This document shows positions 19,582 to 27,869 of a DNA stretch of 64,000 bases, in pieces (positions within the stretch are counted from its first letter, which is position 1; the number at the start of each line of letters is the position of its first letter). This stretch comes from Trinickia mobilis. Its GTDB lineage: Bacteria > Pseudomonadota > Gammaproteobacteria > Burkholderiales > Burkholderiaceae. The stretch is taken from assembly GCF_017315705.1 (NCBI RefSeq), contig NZ_JAFLRF010000002.1:372001-436000 (forward strand). Reading direction: 5' to 3'. The translations under genes and the position numbers were made by a program. The notes under the pieces were generated by a model. That model was not told the origin of the DNA. It did no database searches and saw nothing but the letters and a program-made list of their open reading frames with translations.

Positions 19582-20523
19582 TCAGACGAATGCCACCGAC
19601 CGGTTGCGCCCCTGGCGTTTCGCGCTGTAAAGCGCGGCATCCGCATCGTTGATCAGGACCTCGTACGCGCTCACGCCGGCGCGCGCCGCCGCGCCGCCGA
19701 CGCTCGCCGTCACCGGCACGCTCACGCCTTCCACGTCGACCGGCGTGTCGCCGATCGTCTTGCGGATCTTTTCCGCGACGACCATCGCCTCGTCGAGCGT
19801 CGTGCACGGCAAGAGCAGCGCGAACTCCTCGCCGCCGAAGCGACCGAACGTATCCTGCGCGCGGACCGCTTCGCCGACGCGCTGCGCCATCACGCGCAGC
19901 ACCGTGTCGCCGACCACGTGGCCGAATTCGTCGTTGATCTTCTTGAAGTGGTCGAGATCGAACAGCAACACCGAAAAGTCGCCGCCGTAGCGCTGCCAGC
20001 GCTGGTGTTCGTCGCGCAGGCGCGCCTCGAAGAAGCGCCGGTTCGCGATGCCGGTAAGGCCGTCGCGGTTCGCATATTCCTGCAGCTTGACGACCGCCTC
20101 TTCTCGCTCGCGCTGCATCACGCTGACATGGGTCACGTCCGAGATCGTCACGCAGACGGCCACCACGTCGCGCCCGCGCATGAGCGGCATGAACGTGCAG
20201 TCCTGCTGCATGAAATCGACGCCGCCCGTGATCGGCCGGTCATGCTCGAATTTGAACAGATACGGCCGCTGCTCCCACGAGCTGAACGCGAAGTTGCCGA
20301 GCTGGAACACGCTTTCGAGCTTGCGCGTGAACCAGACGCGCGGCAGTTCCGGAAAGTTGTCGAAAATCGGCTTGCCGACCACGTCGGCGGCCGGCCGGCC
20401 ACTGTAGTCCTGCATGAACCGGTTCCACATCAGCACGTTGAAATCGCGGTCGACCACGAAGATGCCGAATCCGACCCGCTCGATCACGAGGTCGGAAAGA
20501 GAGGGCTCGGTAGGGACGTTCAT
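19582..20523 (-). CDS. PAS-GGDEF diguanylate cyclase
   Basis: A cytosolic enzyme of 313 residues with a PAS domain (about 12-130) and a GGDEF domain (about 145-313). The active site GGEEF is intact and a full product-inhibition site RAQD lies five residues before it, so it should be an active, feedback-limited cyclase. The start ATG at 20523 overlaps the stop of the cheC gene (ATGA). Third gene of the cheY-cheC-dgc operon, which suggests a CheY-like signal feeding c-di-GMP synthesis (inference). Confidence 0.93.
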   Translation of the reverse strand: MNVPTEPSLSDLVIERVGFGIFVVDRDFNVLMWNRFMQDYSGRPAADVVGKPIFDNFPELPRVWFTRKLESVFQLGNFAFSSWEQRPYLFKFEHDRPITGGVDFMQQDCTFMPLMRGRDVVAVCVTISDVTHVSVMQREREEAVVKLQEYANRDGLTGIANRRFFEARLRDEHQRWQRYGGDFSVLLFDLDHFKKINDEFGHVVGDTVLRVMAQRVGEAVRAQDTFGRFGGEEFALLLPCTTLDEAMVVAEKIRKTIGDTPVDVEGVSVPVTASVGGAAARAGVSAYEVLINDADAALYSAKRQGRNRSVAFV

Positions 20524-21143
20524 AGGCTGGAAAGCAGCGCGGCCAGCGCATCGTTCACGCGGCGGATCGAGTCTTCGGTCATCAGCATGACGAGGTGCGC
20601 GCGGAAGCTCTGGTCTTCCAGCGCGAAGTTTACTTCGAGCAGGAGCGCGACCTTCCATGCGAGCACGTCGGCCTGGAACACGTCGTCGAGCGAAATCTTT
20701 TCGCCAAGAAGACCCGGCGGAGAGAAAATCGGCGTGCGGTCAAGCTGGTCGAGAATGCACGACACGCACGCGCCCGTCAGCACGTTGGCGACGTCGAACA
20801 TCAGCTCTTTCTGGCTGACCGCTTCGTACGAGGATTCGATGTAGGGATCGTTGACGAACGAGCACAGTTGACCGACGCCGCTGCTGCGGCAGATCACGAG
20901 CGCCTCGCCCTTGATGTCGGAGCGAAAGCCCTGGCGCACGGCCGTCACGGTTTCGTCGATGCCCGTCATCTCGCGCAGTGCCGCCGCCGCGTCGCTCACC
21001 TCGACCACGCGCATGCGCGGCACCGACAGCTCGATGAACGTATCGAGCAGCCGGGCAAGACGTGTCGCCGCCTGGCCCATCGCCAGGTTGGCGATCTCCT
21101 GCAACGCGTCGCGCTGTTCTTCGGTGAAGACGTTCTCAGGCAT
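20520..21143 (-). CDS. CheC/CheX-family phosphatase-like protein
   Basis: A 207-residue chemotaxis-type protein. Two CheC signature helices are visible: LQEIANLAMGQAATRL (E and N at about 15-19) and LMFDVANVLTGACVS (about 115-129). CheC proteins dephosphorylate CheY-P. The first helix keeps the E..N pair; in the second the acid is Asp. The gene overlaps the CheY-like gene upstream by 8 nt and the diguanylate cyclase downstream by ATGA, so all three are co-translated. The likely partner is the adjacent receiver. Confidence 0.88.
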   Translation of the reverse strand: MPENVFTEEQRDALQEIANLAMGQAATRLARLLDTFIELSVPRMRVVEVSDAAAALREMTGIDETVTAVRQGFRSDIKGEALVICRSSGVGQLCSFVNDPYIESSYEAVSQKELMFDVANVLTGACVSCILDQLDRTPIFSPPGLLGEKISLDDVFQADVLAWKVALLLEVNFALEDQSFRAHLVMLMTEDSIRRVNDALAALLSSL

Positions 21144-21504
21144 ACAACCCGTACTCCTTGAGGATCGGCACGAGGGCCTCGGGGGTCACGGGCTTGGCGA
21201 CGAACGCCGCGGCGCCGAGGGCGCGCACGCGTTCCTGGGCCAGCGGCTGGATGTCCGCCGAGACGACGATCACGAACGTGTTCAGGTCCTCGTGCTGGAG
21301 CGCTTCGAGCACCTGGTAGCCGGTCATGTCGGGCATCGTCAGGTCGAGAAACATCACCGAAGCCTTGCCGGCGCGATACAGCGCGAGCGCTTCGCGGCCG
21401 TTCGACGCATATTCGATTTCGACGTCCCAATCGCCCGGCAAGGATTTCGTAAGAACCTTGCGGGCAAGCAGGGAATCGTCGGCGATCACAATCGGCAAAG
21501 GCAT
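21136..21504 (-). CDS. Single-domain CheY-like response regulator
   Basis: A stand-alone receiver of 122 residues. The acidic pocket ADDS (about 8-11), phospho-acceptor in FLDLTMPD (Asp about 54), the switch VVSAD and the lysine in VAKPVT (about 105) are all present. No output domain. It heads a three-gene operon with a CheC phosphatase and a diguanylate cyclase, and diverges from the hybrid kinase at 22027, whose C-terminal receiver or kinase core may be its phosphate source (inference). Confidence 0.94.
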   Translation of the reverse strand: MPLPIVIADDSLLARKVLTKSLPGDWDVEIEYASNGREALALYRAGKASVMFLDLTMPDMTGYQVLEALQHEDLNTFVIVVSADIQPLAQERVRALGAAAFVAKPVTPEALVPILKEYGLYA

Positions 21505-22026
21505 GGCAGCGTGACAATAAACGGAGTTTTCTATGTCGCGTTAACGGCGGCTCGAATCTGTTCTTTAGCGGAGCGAGGACGTCAACAGGCTGCGACGCGA
21601 TAGGCGGCGCACGTGCGGATTGCCCGGGCCCGGTCCAGGGCGCGGTTCGCGTGCGCAATGCGCGAAGCTCGCGCATCTGGTGGCGCCCGGACTTCGCGGG
21701 CGTCTATGTCGTGGAAGTGAAGTGGGATTTTCGGAGGAAACCGTTCGAAAAGCAACTCGCCAATTTTCCGGCGATCAAACAAAAATAATATCGTATTCCC
21801 GCTTTCGCGGAATACTTCATATCTATTCGTCTGAAAAAAGCGTGAAGTATTCTTTTGTGTACGTTTGCGCTACCGAATTCGTCGCTGTTTGCGCGCGCGC
21901 CCCGGCCACGCTGGAGGAAAGCCCCGATTTGCGGGCGCCGCCCGCCGGCCGGCCGGGCCGCGCCGGTCAATCCAAGTCGTTTATGATGGCACGCACAGCT
22001 TTCCTATCGCTCATACGATTCCGACG
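21505..22026. promoter_or_regulatory. Divergent intergenic region with AT-rich, competing inverted repeats
   Basis: No gene is seen. The stretch 21770-21870 is markedly AT-rich against its surroundings. It contains an imperfect hairpin GTATTCCCGC...GCGGAATAC (about 21793-21815), and GAATACTTCA (21810-21819) pairs perfectly with TGAAGTATTC (21843-21852). The two structures share the GAATAC arm, so they are mutually exclusive. Likely holds the promoters for the cheY operon and the hybrid kinase. Confidence 0.4.
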
Positions 22027-24273
22027 ATGACGCCTTACCGGCCCGACGATCCTCGCACGAGCCAATCCGCTCCGAATTGGCAAGAAGAGTCGCCGTATCC
22101 GGCCGTCCCCGAACCCGACTTCGCCGTACGGCGCTTCACGCTGATCGCGCTCCTGATTGCGGCGATCGTGCTGCCGTGCGTGTATGTGGCCGCCTCGGCC
22201 TACGCCAGTTTCCGCGCCCGCGTCGCCGAAGCGACCGACATCACGCTGCGCACCGTGCGCATCGGCGAGGAGCACGCGCTCAAGGTGTTCGACCTCAACG
22301 AAACGCTCGACGCCCGCATCGACGACCTCGTGCGCGGCCTCGACAACGAAGCCGTGCGCGCACAGGAAGCCACGATTCACGAAAAGCTCAAGACGATCGG
22401 CGGCGGCTATCCGCAGGTCGCGTCGGTGTCGATTTTCGGGCCCGACGGGATGCTGCTCGCGAACAGCCGCTATTACCCGGCGCCGCACGCGTCGATCGCC
22501 GATCGCGACGATTTCACCGGCATCCGCGACGGCAAGGTGATCGAGCACGTGTCGAAGGTGATGATCGGGCGCGTCGGCGCGGGAGAAACCGTGTTCAACA
22601 CCGGCATCGCGCGGCGCAATGTGGACGGGTCGTTCGCCGGGCTGGTGTCGGTCGCGCTGGAACAGTCGTACTTCGACGCGTTCTACCGCGAACTCTTGGG
22701 CAGCGAAGGCGCGGCGATGACGATGATGCTGACGCGCGAGGACGGCGCCGTGCTCGCGTCGTACCCGCCGCTGCCGGCCACGCAGCGGGCGCTGGCGGCG
22801 CCCCGCTCGGCGCTCGCGGCCGCGCTCGCCTCGGGCAGCCGCGACGGCGTCCTGCACACGCGCGCGGACGGCAACGGCGAGATCGTCGCCTACCGGCGCG
22901 TCGGCTCGTATCCCGTGTATGTGTCCTGCGCGTACCGCGAATCCGCGATCTGGGCCGACTGGTACCGCCATCTGACGGTGCTCGTGGTGTCGGTCTTCAC
23001 GCCGTCGATCGTGCTGTGGCTCGTGATCGGCCTGTCGCTCAAGCGCCTCGGCGCGGAGGAGCAGGCGTGGGCGCGCTGGCAGGCCGAGGCGTCGATGCGC
23101 CGCTCGATCGAATCCGCGTACCGGCAATCGCGCAAGATGGAAGCGCTCGGCAATCTCGTCGGCAGCGTCGCGCACGACTTCAACAACCTGCTGATGATCG
23201 TCTCCGCGAATGTGCAGATTGCGCGCCGGCGCGGCGTCAAGGCGATCGACAGCGAGCTGTCGGCGATCGAGCGCGCGTTGAAGGGCGGCCAGTCGCTCAC
23301 GCGGCAGCTGCTCGGCGTCGCGCGCAAGCAGCCATTGCGCTCCGAGACGATCGAATTCGCGCGCTGGATGGCGGCGAGCCGCGAGCTGCTGCGCGCGTCG
23401 CTCGGCGCGAAGGTCGAGCTCGTGATCGACGTGAGCGAAAACGCGTGGCCGATGCTCGTCGACGTCGCGGAGCTCGAGCTCGCGCTCATCAACATCGCCG
23501 TCAACGCGCGCGACGCGATGCCCAACGGCGGGCGCTTCACCGTGCGCGCGAACAACGTCAGCCTGCGTCACGGCGACGGCTTTCCGCTGACGGGCGACTT
23601 CGTCCAGATCTCGCTCGACGACACCGGCTCCGGCATGGGACGCGACGTGCTCGCGCACGCGTTCGAGCCGCTCTTTACGACGAAACCGAAGGGGATGGGC
23701 ACCGGCCTCGGCCTGCCGCAGGTGTTCGCGTTCTGCGAGCGCTCCGGCGGGCTCGCCACGATCGACAGCGCAATCGGCGCGGGCACTTCGGTGCGTCTCT
23801 ATCTGCCGCGCGGCAGCGCCGTGGCCGCGGCGGCGCCCGCGGTGGAGCCGCGCCGCGAAGAACCGGCGGCATCGGGCGGCCTGCGCATCCTGCTCGTCGA
23901 GGACAACGACGAAGTCGCCGCCGGAACCGAAGCGCTCCTGGAGATGATGGGCCACACGGTCACCTACGTGTTCAACGCCGACGCCGCCTTGCGCCTCGTC
24001 GAAGACCCCGCCGCACCGGTCGATCTCGTGATTTCGGACATCCACATGCCCGGCGCGATGAACGGCATCGATCTCGCGGAAGCGATCGAGACGCTGCCCG
24101 CGCCGCTGCCCGTGATCCTCGTGACCGGCTATGCCGAGGAGCTCGAGCGGGCGCGGAATGTCAACGCGCGCGTGCTGTCAAAACCTTTTGATATCGCGCT
24201 GCTCGAAAAAATACTGCAAACGATCCGGCACGAACGCGAGCAACGCGTGCAGCCCGCCAGCAAGCCGGGCTGA
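22027..24273 (+). CDS. Hybrid sensor histidine kinase with C-terminal receiver
   Basis: A 748-residue membrane kinase. One helix at about 40-62 and one near 320-342 flank a periplasmic Cache-type sensor (about 65-315). The kinase core begins with an HDFNN H-box (His383) and continues with an ATPase domain containing NARDAMPNGG, DTGSGMG and GMGTGLGLPQ. A C-terminal receiver (about 620-735) has acids EDND and phospho-acceptor Asp671 in ISDIHMPG. The ATG at 22027 was chosen because the predicted cytosolic N-tail begins there; the frame is open further upstream. It diverges from the cheY-cheC-dgc operon. Confidence 0.93.
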   Translation: MTPYRPDDPRTSQSAPNWQEESPYPAVPEPDFAVRRFTLIALLIAAIVLPCVYVAASAYASFRARVAEATDITLRTVRIGEEHALKVFDLNETLDARIDDLVRGLDNEAVRAQEATIHEKLKTIGGGYPQVASVSIFGPDGMLLANSRYYPAPHASIADRDDFTGIRDGKVIEHVSKVMIGRVGAGETVFNTGIARRNVDGSFAGLVSVALEQSYFDAFYRELLGSEGAAMTMMLTREDGAVLASYPPLPATQRALAAPRSALAAALASGSRDGVLHTRADGNGEIVAYRRVGSYPVYVSCAYRESAIWADWYRHLTVLVVSVFTPSIVLWLVIGLSLKRLGAEEQAWARWQAEASMRRSIESAYRQSRKMEALGNLVGSVAHDFNNLLMIVSANVQIARRRGVKAIDSELSAIERALKGGQSLTRQLLGVARKQPLRSETIEFARWMAASRELLRASLGAKVELVIDVSENAWPMLVDVAELELALINIAVNARDAMPNGGRFTVRANNVSLRHGDGFPLTGDFVQISLDDTGSGMGRDVLAHAFEPLFTTKPKGMGTGLGLPQVFAFCERSGGLATIDSAIGAGTSVRLYLPRGSAVAAAAPAVEPRREEPAASGGLRILLVEDNDEVAAGTEALLEMMGHTVTYVFNADAALRLVEDPAAPVDLVISDIHMPGAMNGIDLAEAIETLPAPLPVILVTGYAEELERARNVNARVLSKPFDIALLEKILQTIRHEREQRVQPASKPG

Positions 24274-24328
24274 ACGCAGTCGAAGATGGAAGCGAGCGGC
24301 ACGGCGCTTGCTGCCCGATGCATTGGAG

Positions 24329-24519
24329 CCTGTTCACGCTCTCAAGAAAACGCCGGGCCGCCCCAAGTTTTCCGCCCCGCGGCCCAAGGCCACTTCCTTC
24401 GGGGCGCAGGAAGTCCCCCGCCCCGTAGGAAGTCCCCTTGGGGGATTGGGCGATTGCCCCCCTCGGGGGGGAGCTGTCGCGCAACGGCAGGTCTGGGGGC
24501 GCTATTAACAGGCCCTGAA
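24329..24519. repeat. Dispersed palindromic repeat, copy A
   Basis: Intergenic element whose 39-nt core (24380-24418) is the exact reverse complement of cores at 30372-30410 and 40330-40368. It starts near CCTGTTCACGCT and ends near TTAACAGGCC, which together form a partial inverted repeat. Inside are nested palindromes such as CTTCC...GGAAG and a CCCCCC/GGGGGG hairpin at about 24454-24470. It lies between the hybrid kinase and the next gene, and is probably transcribed as 3' or 5' untranslated RNA. Confidence 0.8.
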
Positions 24520-24535
24520 AATCGAGGAGAACGTC

Positions 24536-25549
24536 ATGCAACACACCGTTATCGCGTTGTTCGACACCTACCCCGAAGCCGAGGCCGCGCGCGACGCGCT
24601 CATCCGAGCAGGTTTTGACCGCGACGGCATTGCGCTGCAGGCCCGCTGCGAGCCAACCTTTGCCAGCGACGCCACCTCCGCCGCCGATACCACCCTCCCC
24701 GCCGACGAAGGCGTGATCGCGAGCATCGAGCGCTTTTTCGAAGCACTGTTCGTGACCGGGCCGCGCCCGCACGAAGTCGCCCAGTACGCCGAAGCCGTGC
24801 GGCGCGGCGCCGTGATGTTGAGCGCCGACGCGGCCACCGACGCCTACGCCGAACTCGCACGCTCGATGCTCGAGCGAAGCGGCGCGATCAATATCGACGA
24901 GCGCGCGGCGACCTGGCACGCGCCCGACGATACGGCCGCCCCCGCCTGGCGCGCCCCCGACGACGAAACCGCCCGCGCGCACTCGCCGCTCGAGGAACTC
25001 GGCATTCGTAGAGCCCCGGCGCGGCGGCGGGGCGCGGTGCGCAGCTACATGCGGGGCGCGGCGGCCCCTCCGGGCACGGAAGCGACCGCCGCCGACCGCC
25101 CTGCGACCGAAGCCGCGGCGACGGCCACGGCGGCCGGCTCTGCGCCGGGCATGGGCGCGATCTTTTCCGCCGGGCGCAGCGAGCCGAAGCATGCGGGCGC
25201 GGCGGCGGCGAGCGCGAGCGCCGCGGCCGAAGGTGCGGCAAGCATGCCAGCGGGCGCCGCCGCTCCCATTCCCGACGAATTCCTGCAGTACGAAGAGGAC
25301 TTCCGCGGCGACTACGAGACCAAGTACGCGAGCGGCGGCTCACGCTATGAGGATTACGAAAGCGCGTACCGGCACGGCACGACGCTCGGCCGCGACGCTC
25401 GTTACGCCGAACACCGGTCTTGGGAGGACGTCGAGCCTTACGCTCGACGCGATTGGGAAGATGCGCATCCGCACAACGCATGGGGGCGCTTCAAAGCGGC
25501 GGTGCGGCACGGGTGGGAACGCGTCACGCATCACGATCACCACGCGTGA
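24536..25549 (+). CDS. Stress-protein-like hypothetical, 337 aa
   Basis: The N-terminal 90 residues resemble the short alpha/beta domain of general stress 17M-like proteins (MQHTVIALFDTYPEAEAARDAL, then a helix-rich part with GAVMLSADA). The rest is Ala/Pro-rich low-complexity (about 120-245), then an acidic, Tyr/Arg/His-rich C-terminus with repeats of the type YRHGTTLGRD, WEDVEPYARRDWED and a final HDHHA. A GAGGAGA ribosome site precedes the ATG. Function unknown; the charged tail suggests an extended, possibly cell-envelope or stress-related role, but no motif proves it. Confidence 0.75.
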   Translation: MQHTVIALFDTYPEAEAARDALIRAGFDRDGIALQARCEPTFASDATSAADTTLPADEGVIASIERFFEALFVTGPRPHEVAQYAEAVRRGAVMLSADAATDAYAELARSMLERSGAINIDERAATWHAPDDTAAPAWRAPDDETARAHSPLEELGIRRAPARRRGAVRSYMRGAAAPPGTEATAADRPATEAAATATAAGSAPGMGAIFSAGRSEPKHAGAAAASASAAAEGAASMPAGAAAPIPDEFLQYEEDFRGDYETKYASGGSRYEDYESAYRHGTTLGRDARYAEHRSWEDVEPYARRDWEDAHPHNAWGRFKAAVRHGWERVTHHDHHA

Positions 25550-25616
25550 CAACCGGCGCTTTGCCATTGTCCTCGGATGAACGCGGCGCCACATGCAAGC
25601 GGGGACGGCAAAAACA

Positions 25617-25649
25617 AACGGCGGCGTCCTCATTCGGACCGCCGCCGTT
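25617..25649. terminator. Convergent-gene hairpin
   Basis: AACGGCGGCGTCC pairs with GGACCGCCGCCGTT with one bulge and a 6-nt loop, between two convergent genes (ends 25549 and 25672). An A-run lies on its left, giving a U-run for minus-strand transcripts. Likely bidirectional terminator. Confidence 0.6.
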
Positions 25650-25671
25650 CACTGTTGCGCGCGACGCGCGA

Positions 25672-26226
25672 TTACTTGTGCACGTGCCGCTTCACCCAGC
25701 TCTCATAGCGATTGACGAAGGTTTGCAGGTACTTGCGGGTGTCGTCGTTGGTGACGTTGCCGTCGGCCTCGATCAACCCGTCGACATGCTTGATGAACAT
25801 TTCAGGCTGGCCGAGCGTCGCCACGTCGAGATAGGCGAGCACATTGCGCAGATGCTGCTGCGACAGCGCGGTGCCCGTGGCGCCCAGCGACGTTCCCAGC
25901 ACCGCGCCCGACTTGCCGCCCCACGAATTCTTGCCCCACGGGCGTGAGCCCCAGTCGACCGCGTTTTTCAGCACGCCGGGAATCGAACGGTTGTACTCGG
26001 GGGTCACGAAAAGGAGCGCATCCGCGGCTTCGATCCGCTGTTTGAAGTGCCGCGCGACCTCGGGAAAATCGGCGTCGTAGTCCTGCGAATACAGGGGCAG
26101 CGAGCCGATGTCGAGAAATTCGAACGCGAAGTCCGCGCTGGCGAGCTTGGTGACAGCATGCGCGAGCGCTTTGTTGAACGAGTCGCGACGCAGGCTGCCG
26201 ACGATTACCGCAATGTTGTAAGCCAT
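25672..26226 (-). CDS. NADPH-dependent FMN reductase family protein
   Basis: A 184-residue flavodoxin-like reductase (chromate/quinone reductase group). The FMN phosphate loop GSLRRDSFNKAL (about 8-20) and the TPEYNRSIPGVLKNAVDW flavin-contact segment (about 78-96) match the family well. The start ATG at 26226 gives the family N-terminus MAYNIAVIVGS. It is convergent with the preceding gene. Such enzymes reduce quinones or chromate with NAD(P)H in the cytosol; the natural substrate is not evident. Confidence 0.92.
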   Translation of the reverse strand: MAYNIAVIVGSLRRDSFNKALAHAVTKLASADFAFEFLDIGSLPLYSQDYDADFPEVARHFKQRIEAADALLFVTPEYNRSIPGVLKNAVDWGSRPWGKNSWGGKSGAVLGTSLGATGTALSQQHLRNVLAYLDVATLGQPEMFIKHVDGLIEADGNVTNDDTRKYLQTFVNRYESWVKRHVHK

Positions 26227-26364
26227 TCCTGTTCCCTCACTGGTGGTGGTTGGACGAAACGCGCAAACGATACAAGCTTTCAATAGTGCAGGCTAAATTC
26301 AAGACACAGGCTTGTTTTTCATGCAATCCAGCTCATGGCCTGCCCGCGGTGGGTTTCGGCCACA

Positions 26365-26399
26365 TTTTCCACAAAGTTCTCCACAGAAACTGTGGATAA
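26365..26399. promoter_or_regulatory. Cluster of three DnaA-box-like nonamers
   Basis: TTTTCCACA (26365-26373), TTCTCCACA (26377-26385) and TGTGGATAA (26391-26399), the last being a perfect inverted TTATCCACA box. They lie within 35 bp in a non-coding region, 9 kb from the iteron origin. Could titrate DnaA, or regulate the FMN reductase gene or the buf operon. Confidence 0.5.
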
Positions 26400-26619
26400 C
26401 TTGCCGGCGACCGGCGTCGGTTACTCGTGGTTACATCCGTGACGTTTCCGTGGCCGATACGTGACGGTGCCGCTTGGGGAATTGCGAACGTCGGCGCCGC
26501 GTCGCGCCACTCGATGATAGGCCGTGTCGTTTGCATCCACAGGGCTCCCTCCGGACGCGGACGTATCGAAGCCTGCAAGAATCGAATGTCCTGGCGATGG
26601 TTCGGGCGCACGGGAAGCC

Positions 26620-26650
26620 GTAAGAAAATATTTCCGACGGCGCGTCATAA
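26620..26650 (+). promoter_or_regulatory. Candidate ECF-sigma promoter of the buf operon
   Basis: GTAAGAAA at 26620-26627 and CGTCATAA at 26643-26650 are spaced as -35 and -10 elements of ECF sigma promoters (-10 core CGTC). They lie upstream of a good ribosome site AAGGAGA (26711-26717) whose start codon is missing. The ECF sigma gene at 29071 in the same operon is the likely user. Confidence 0.5.
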
Positions 26651-26717
26651 CCGCTCGCAAGCGCCGACTCAAGCTCCCGGACGCCAATCTCACGGCTCCG
26701 TTTCCAACCCAAGGAGA

Positions 26718-26852
26718 GGTCAGAACGATTGCACGGGCAATAATCACGCGTGCGCCGGTCAAGGCACGAAGGGCATGCACAAGGGCGAGTTCGGGGCAGT
26801 TCACGCCGACACGTGCCGGCAGATGGGCGGCTCGCTTCAGCCCGGCGTGTAA
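26718..26852 (+). pseudogene. bufA: bufA (DUF2282) precursor remnant lacking start and signal peptide
   Basis: The frame from 26718 to the TAA at 26850 encodes a typical BufA/DUF2282 C-terminal half: GQNDC, then HACAG, and a final ADTCRQMGGSL, with three of the family's four cysteines. The first conserved CYG cysteine, the signal peptide and the start codon are missing. The ribosome site AAGGAGA lies directly before GGTCAGAACGAT, which is also the coding sequence for GQND. A deletion between two CAGAACGAT copies, one at the start codon and one in the gene, would explain the fusion. Followed by intact bufB and bufC. Confidence 0.7.
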
Positions 26853-27011
26853 GCGGCGCCAGGCGCAGCCAACCTCGCCGATACTAGCGAGATGCGCGGC
26901 CGTCGCCGCCTTCATCGGCACCCAATCAGCGCCAAAGCGGCACAAGGACAGGACGCTCACCTTGAACCACCCCCACGCTCACACTCGTTCGCTGCCCCCC
27001 AGGGAGGCAAC

Positions 27012-27869
27012 ATGAATCCCCAGCCTCAGCTTGGCGCAGGTCTCGGCCTGCGCGGACCGCACGTCGCCGGCGTGCTCGCGGCGTGGCCGTCGGTCGGATG
27101 GTGGGAGGTCCATAGCGAAAACTATTTCGGCGGCGGGGAGCCGGTTGCCGCGCTCGAACGCGTGCGCGAGCGCTACGAGGTCAGCTTGCATGGCGTCGGC
27201 ATGGGACTCGCAAGCCATGCGGCGCCGGATGTGCAGCATCTGCAGCGTTTGAAAGCGCTCATCACGCGCATCGAGCCGGCGCTCGTCTCCGAACACCTCT
27301 GCTGGAATCGCGGTGCGGCCCGGTTCTTCAACGACCTGTTGCCGGTGCCGCGTGTCGACGGCGCCGTGCCGCTGATCGCCGCGCACATCGACAGCGTGCA
27401 GGAGGCCCTGGGGCGCCGCATTCTGATCGAGAACGTATCGGCCTATGTCGCGTTCGAAGGCGAGACGTGCAGCGAGGCCGAGATGCTGGCCGAGCTCGTC
27501 GCGCGCACCGGCTGCGGCGTCCTGCTCGACGTCAACAATCTCTACGTGAATGCGCTCAACCTGAAAACCGATCCGCTCGCGGAGATCGCGCGGCTGCCCG
27601 CCGGTTGCGTCGGCGAGATGCATGTCGCCGGTTTCGAGTGGCTCGACGGCGTCGCGATCGATACGCACGGGGCGAGCGTCAGCGATGCCGTGTGGAAGCT
27701 GCTCGACGCCGCGCTCGCGCGCTTCGCGCCGACCCCGGTGCTGCTCGAGCGCGATACGCACCTGCCGTCGCTCGATGCGCTCGCCGGCGAGTACCGGCAG
27801 CTCGAAGCACGCGTCGCCGATGCGCGCGAGCGAGCGATGGCGCACTCGCCCGCGCAAGAGGTGCGCTGA
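27012..27869 (+). CDS. bufB: BufB, DUF692 multinuclear iron oxidative enzyme
   Basis: A 285-residue DUF692/MNIO enzyme. Family members use two or three iron ions to modify cysteines of partner peptides; BufB acts on BufA in copper-related peptide pathways. Metal-ligand motifs are present in order: EVHSENYF (about 34), HGVGMGL, EHLCW, ENVSAY, DVNNLYVNA, HVAGF, DTHG and the closing LERDTHLP. The ATG at 27012 follows GGGAGG. It overlaps bufC (TGATG). The substrate gene just upstream is broken, so it may act on another precursor or be idle. Confidence 0.93.
   Translation: MNPQPQLGAGLGLRGPHVAGVLAAWPSVGWWEVHSENYFGGGEPVAALERVRERYEVSLHGVGMGLASHAAPDVQHLQRLKALITRIEPALVSEHLCWNRGAARFFNDLLPVPRVDGAVPLIAAHIDSVQEALGRRILIENVSAYVAFEGETCSEAEMLAELVARTGCGVLLDVNNLYVNALNLKTDPLAEIARLPAGCVGEMHVAGFEWLDGVAIDTHGASVSDAVWKLLDAALARFAPTPVLLERDTHLPSLDALAGEYRQLEARVADARERAMAHSPAQEVR

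Noticed and set aside
24536-25549. Assignment of the 337-aa protein to a histone- or flocculation-like family
   Set aside because: Only the first 90 residues show a fold-like pattern; the rest is low complexity, so a firm name is not justified.
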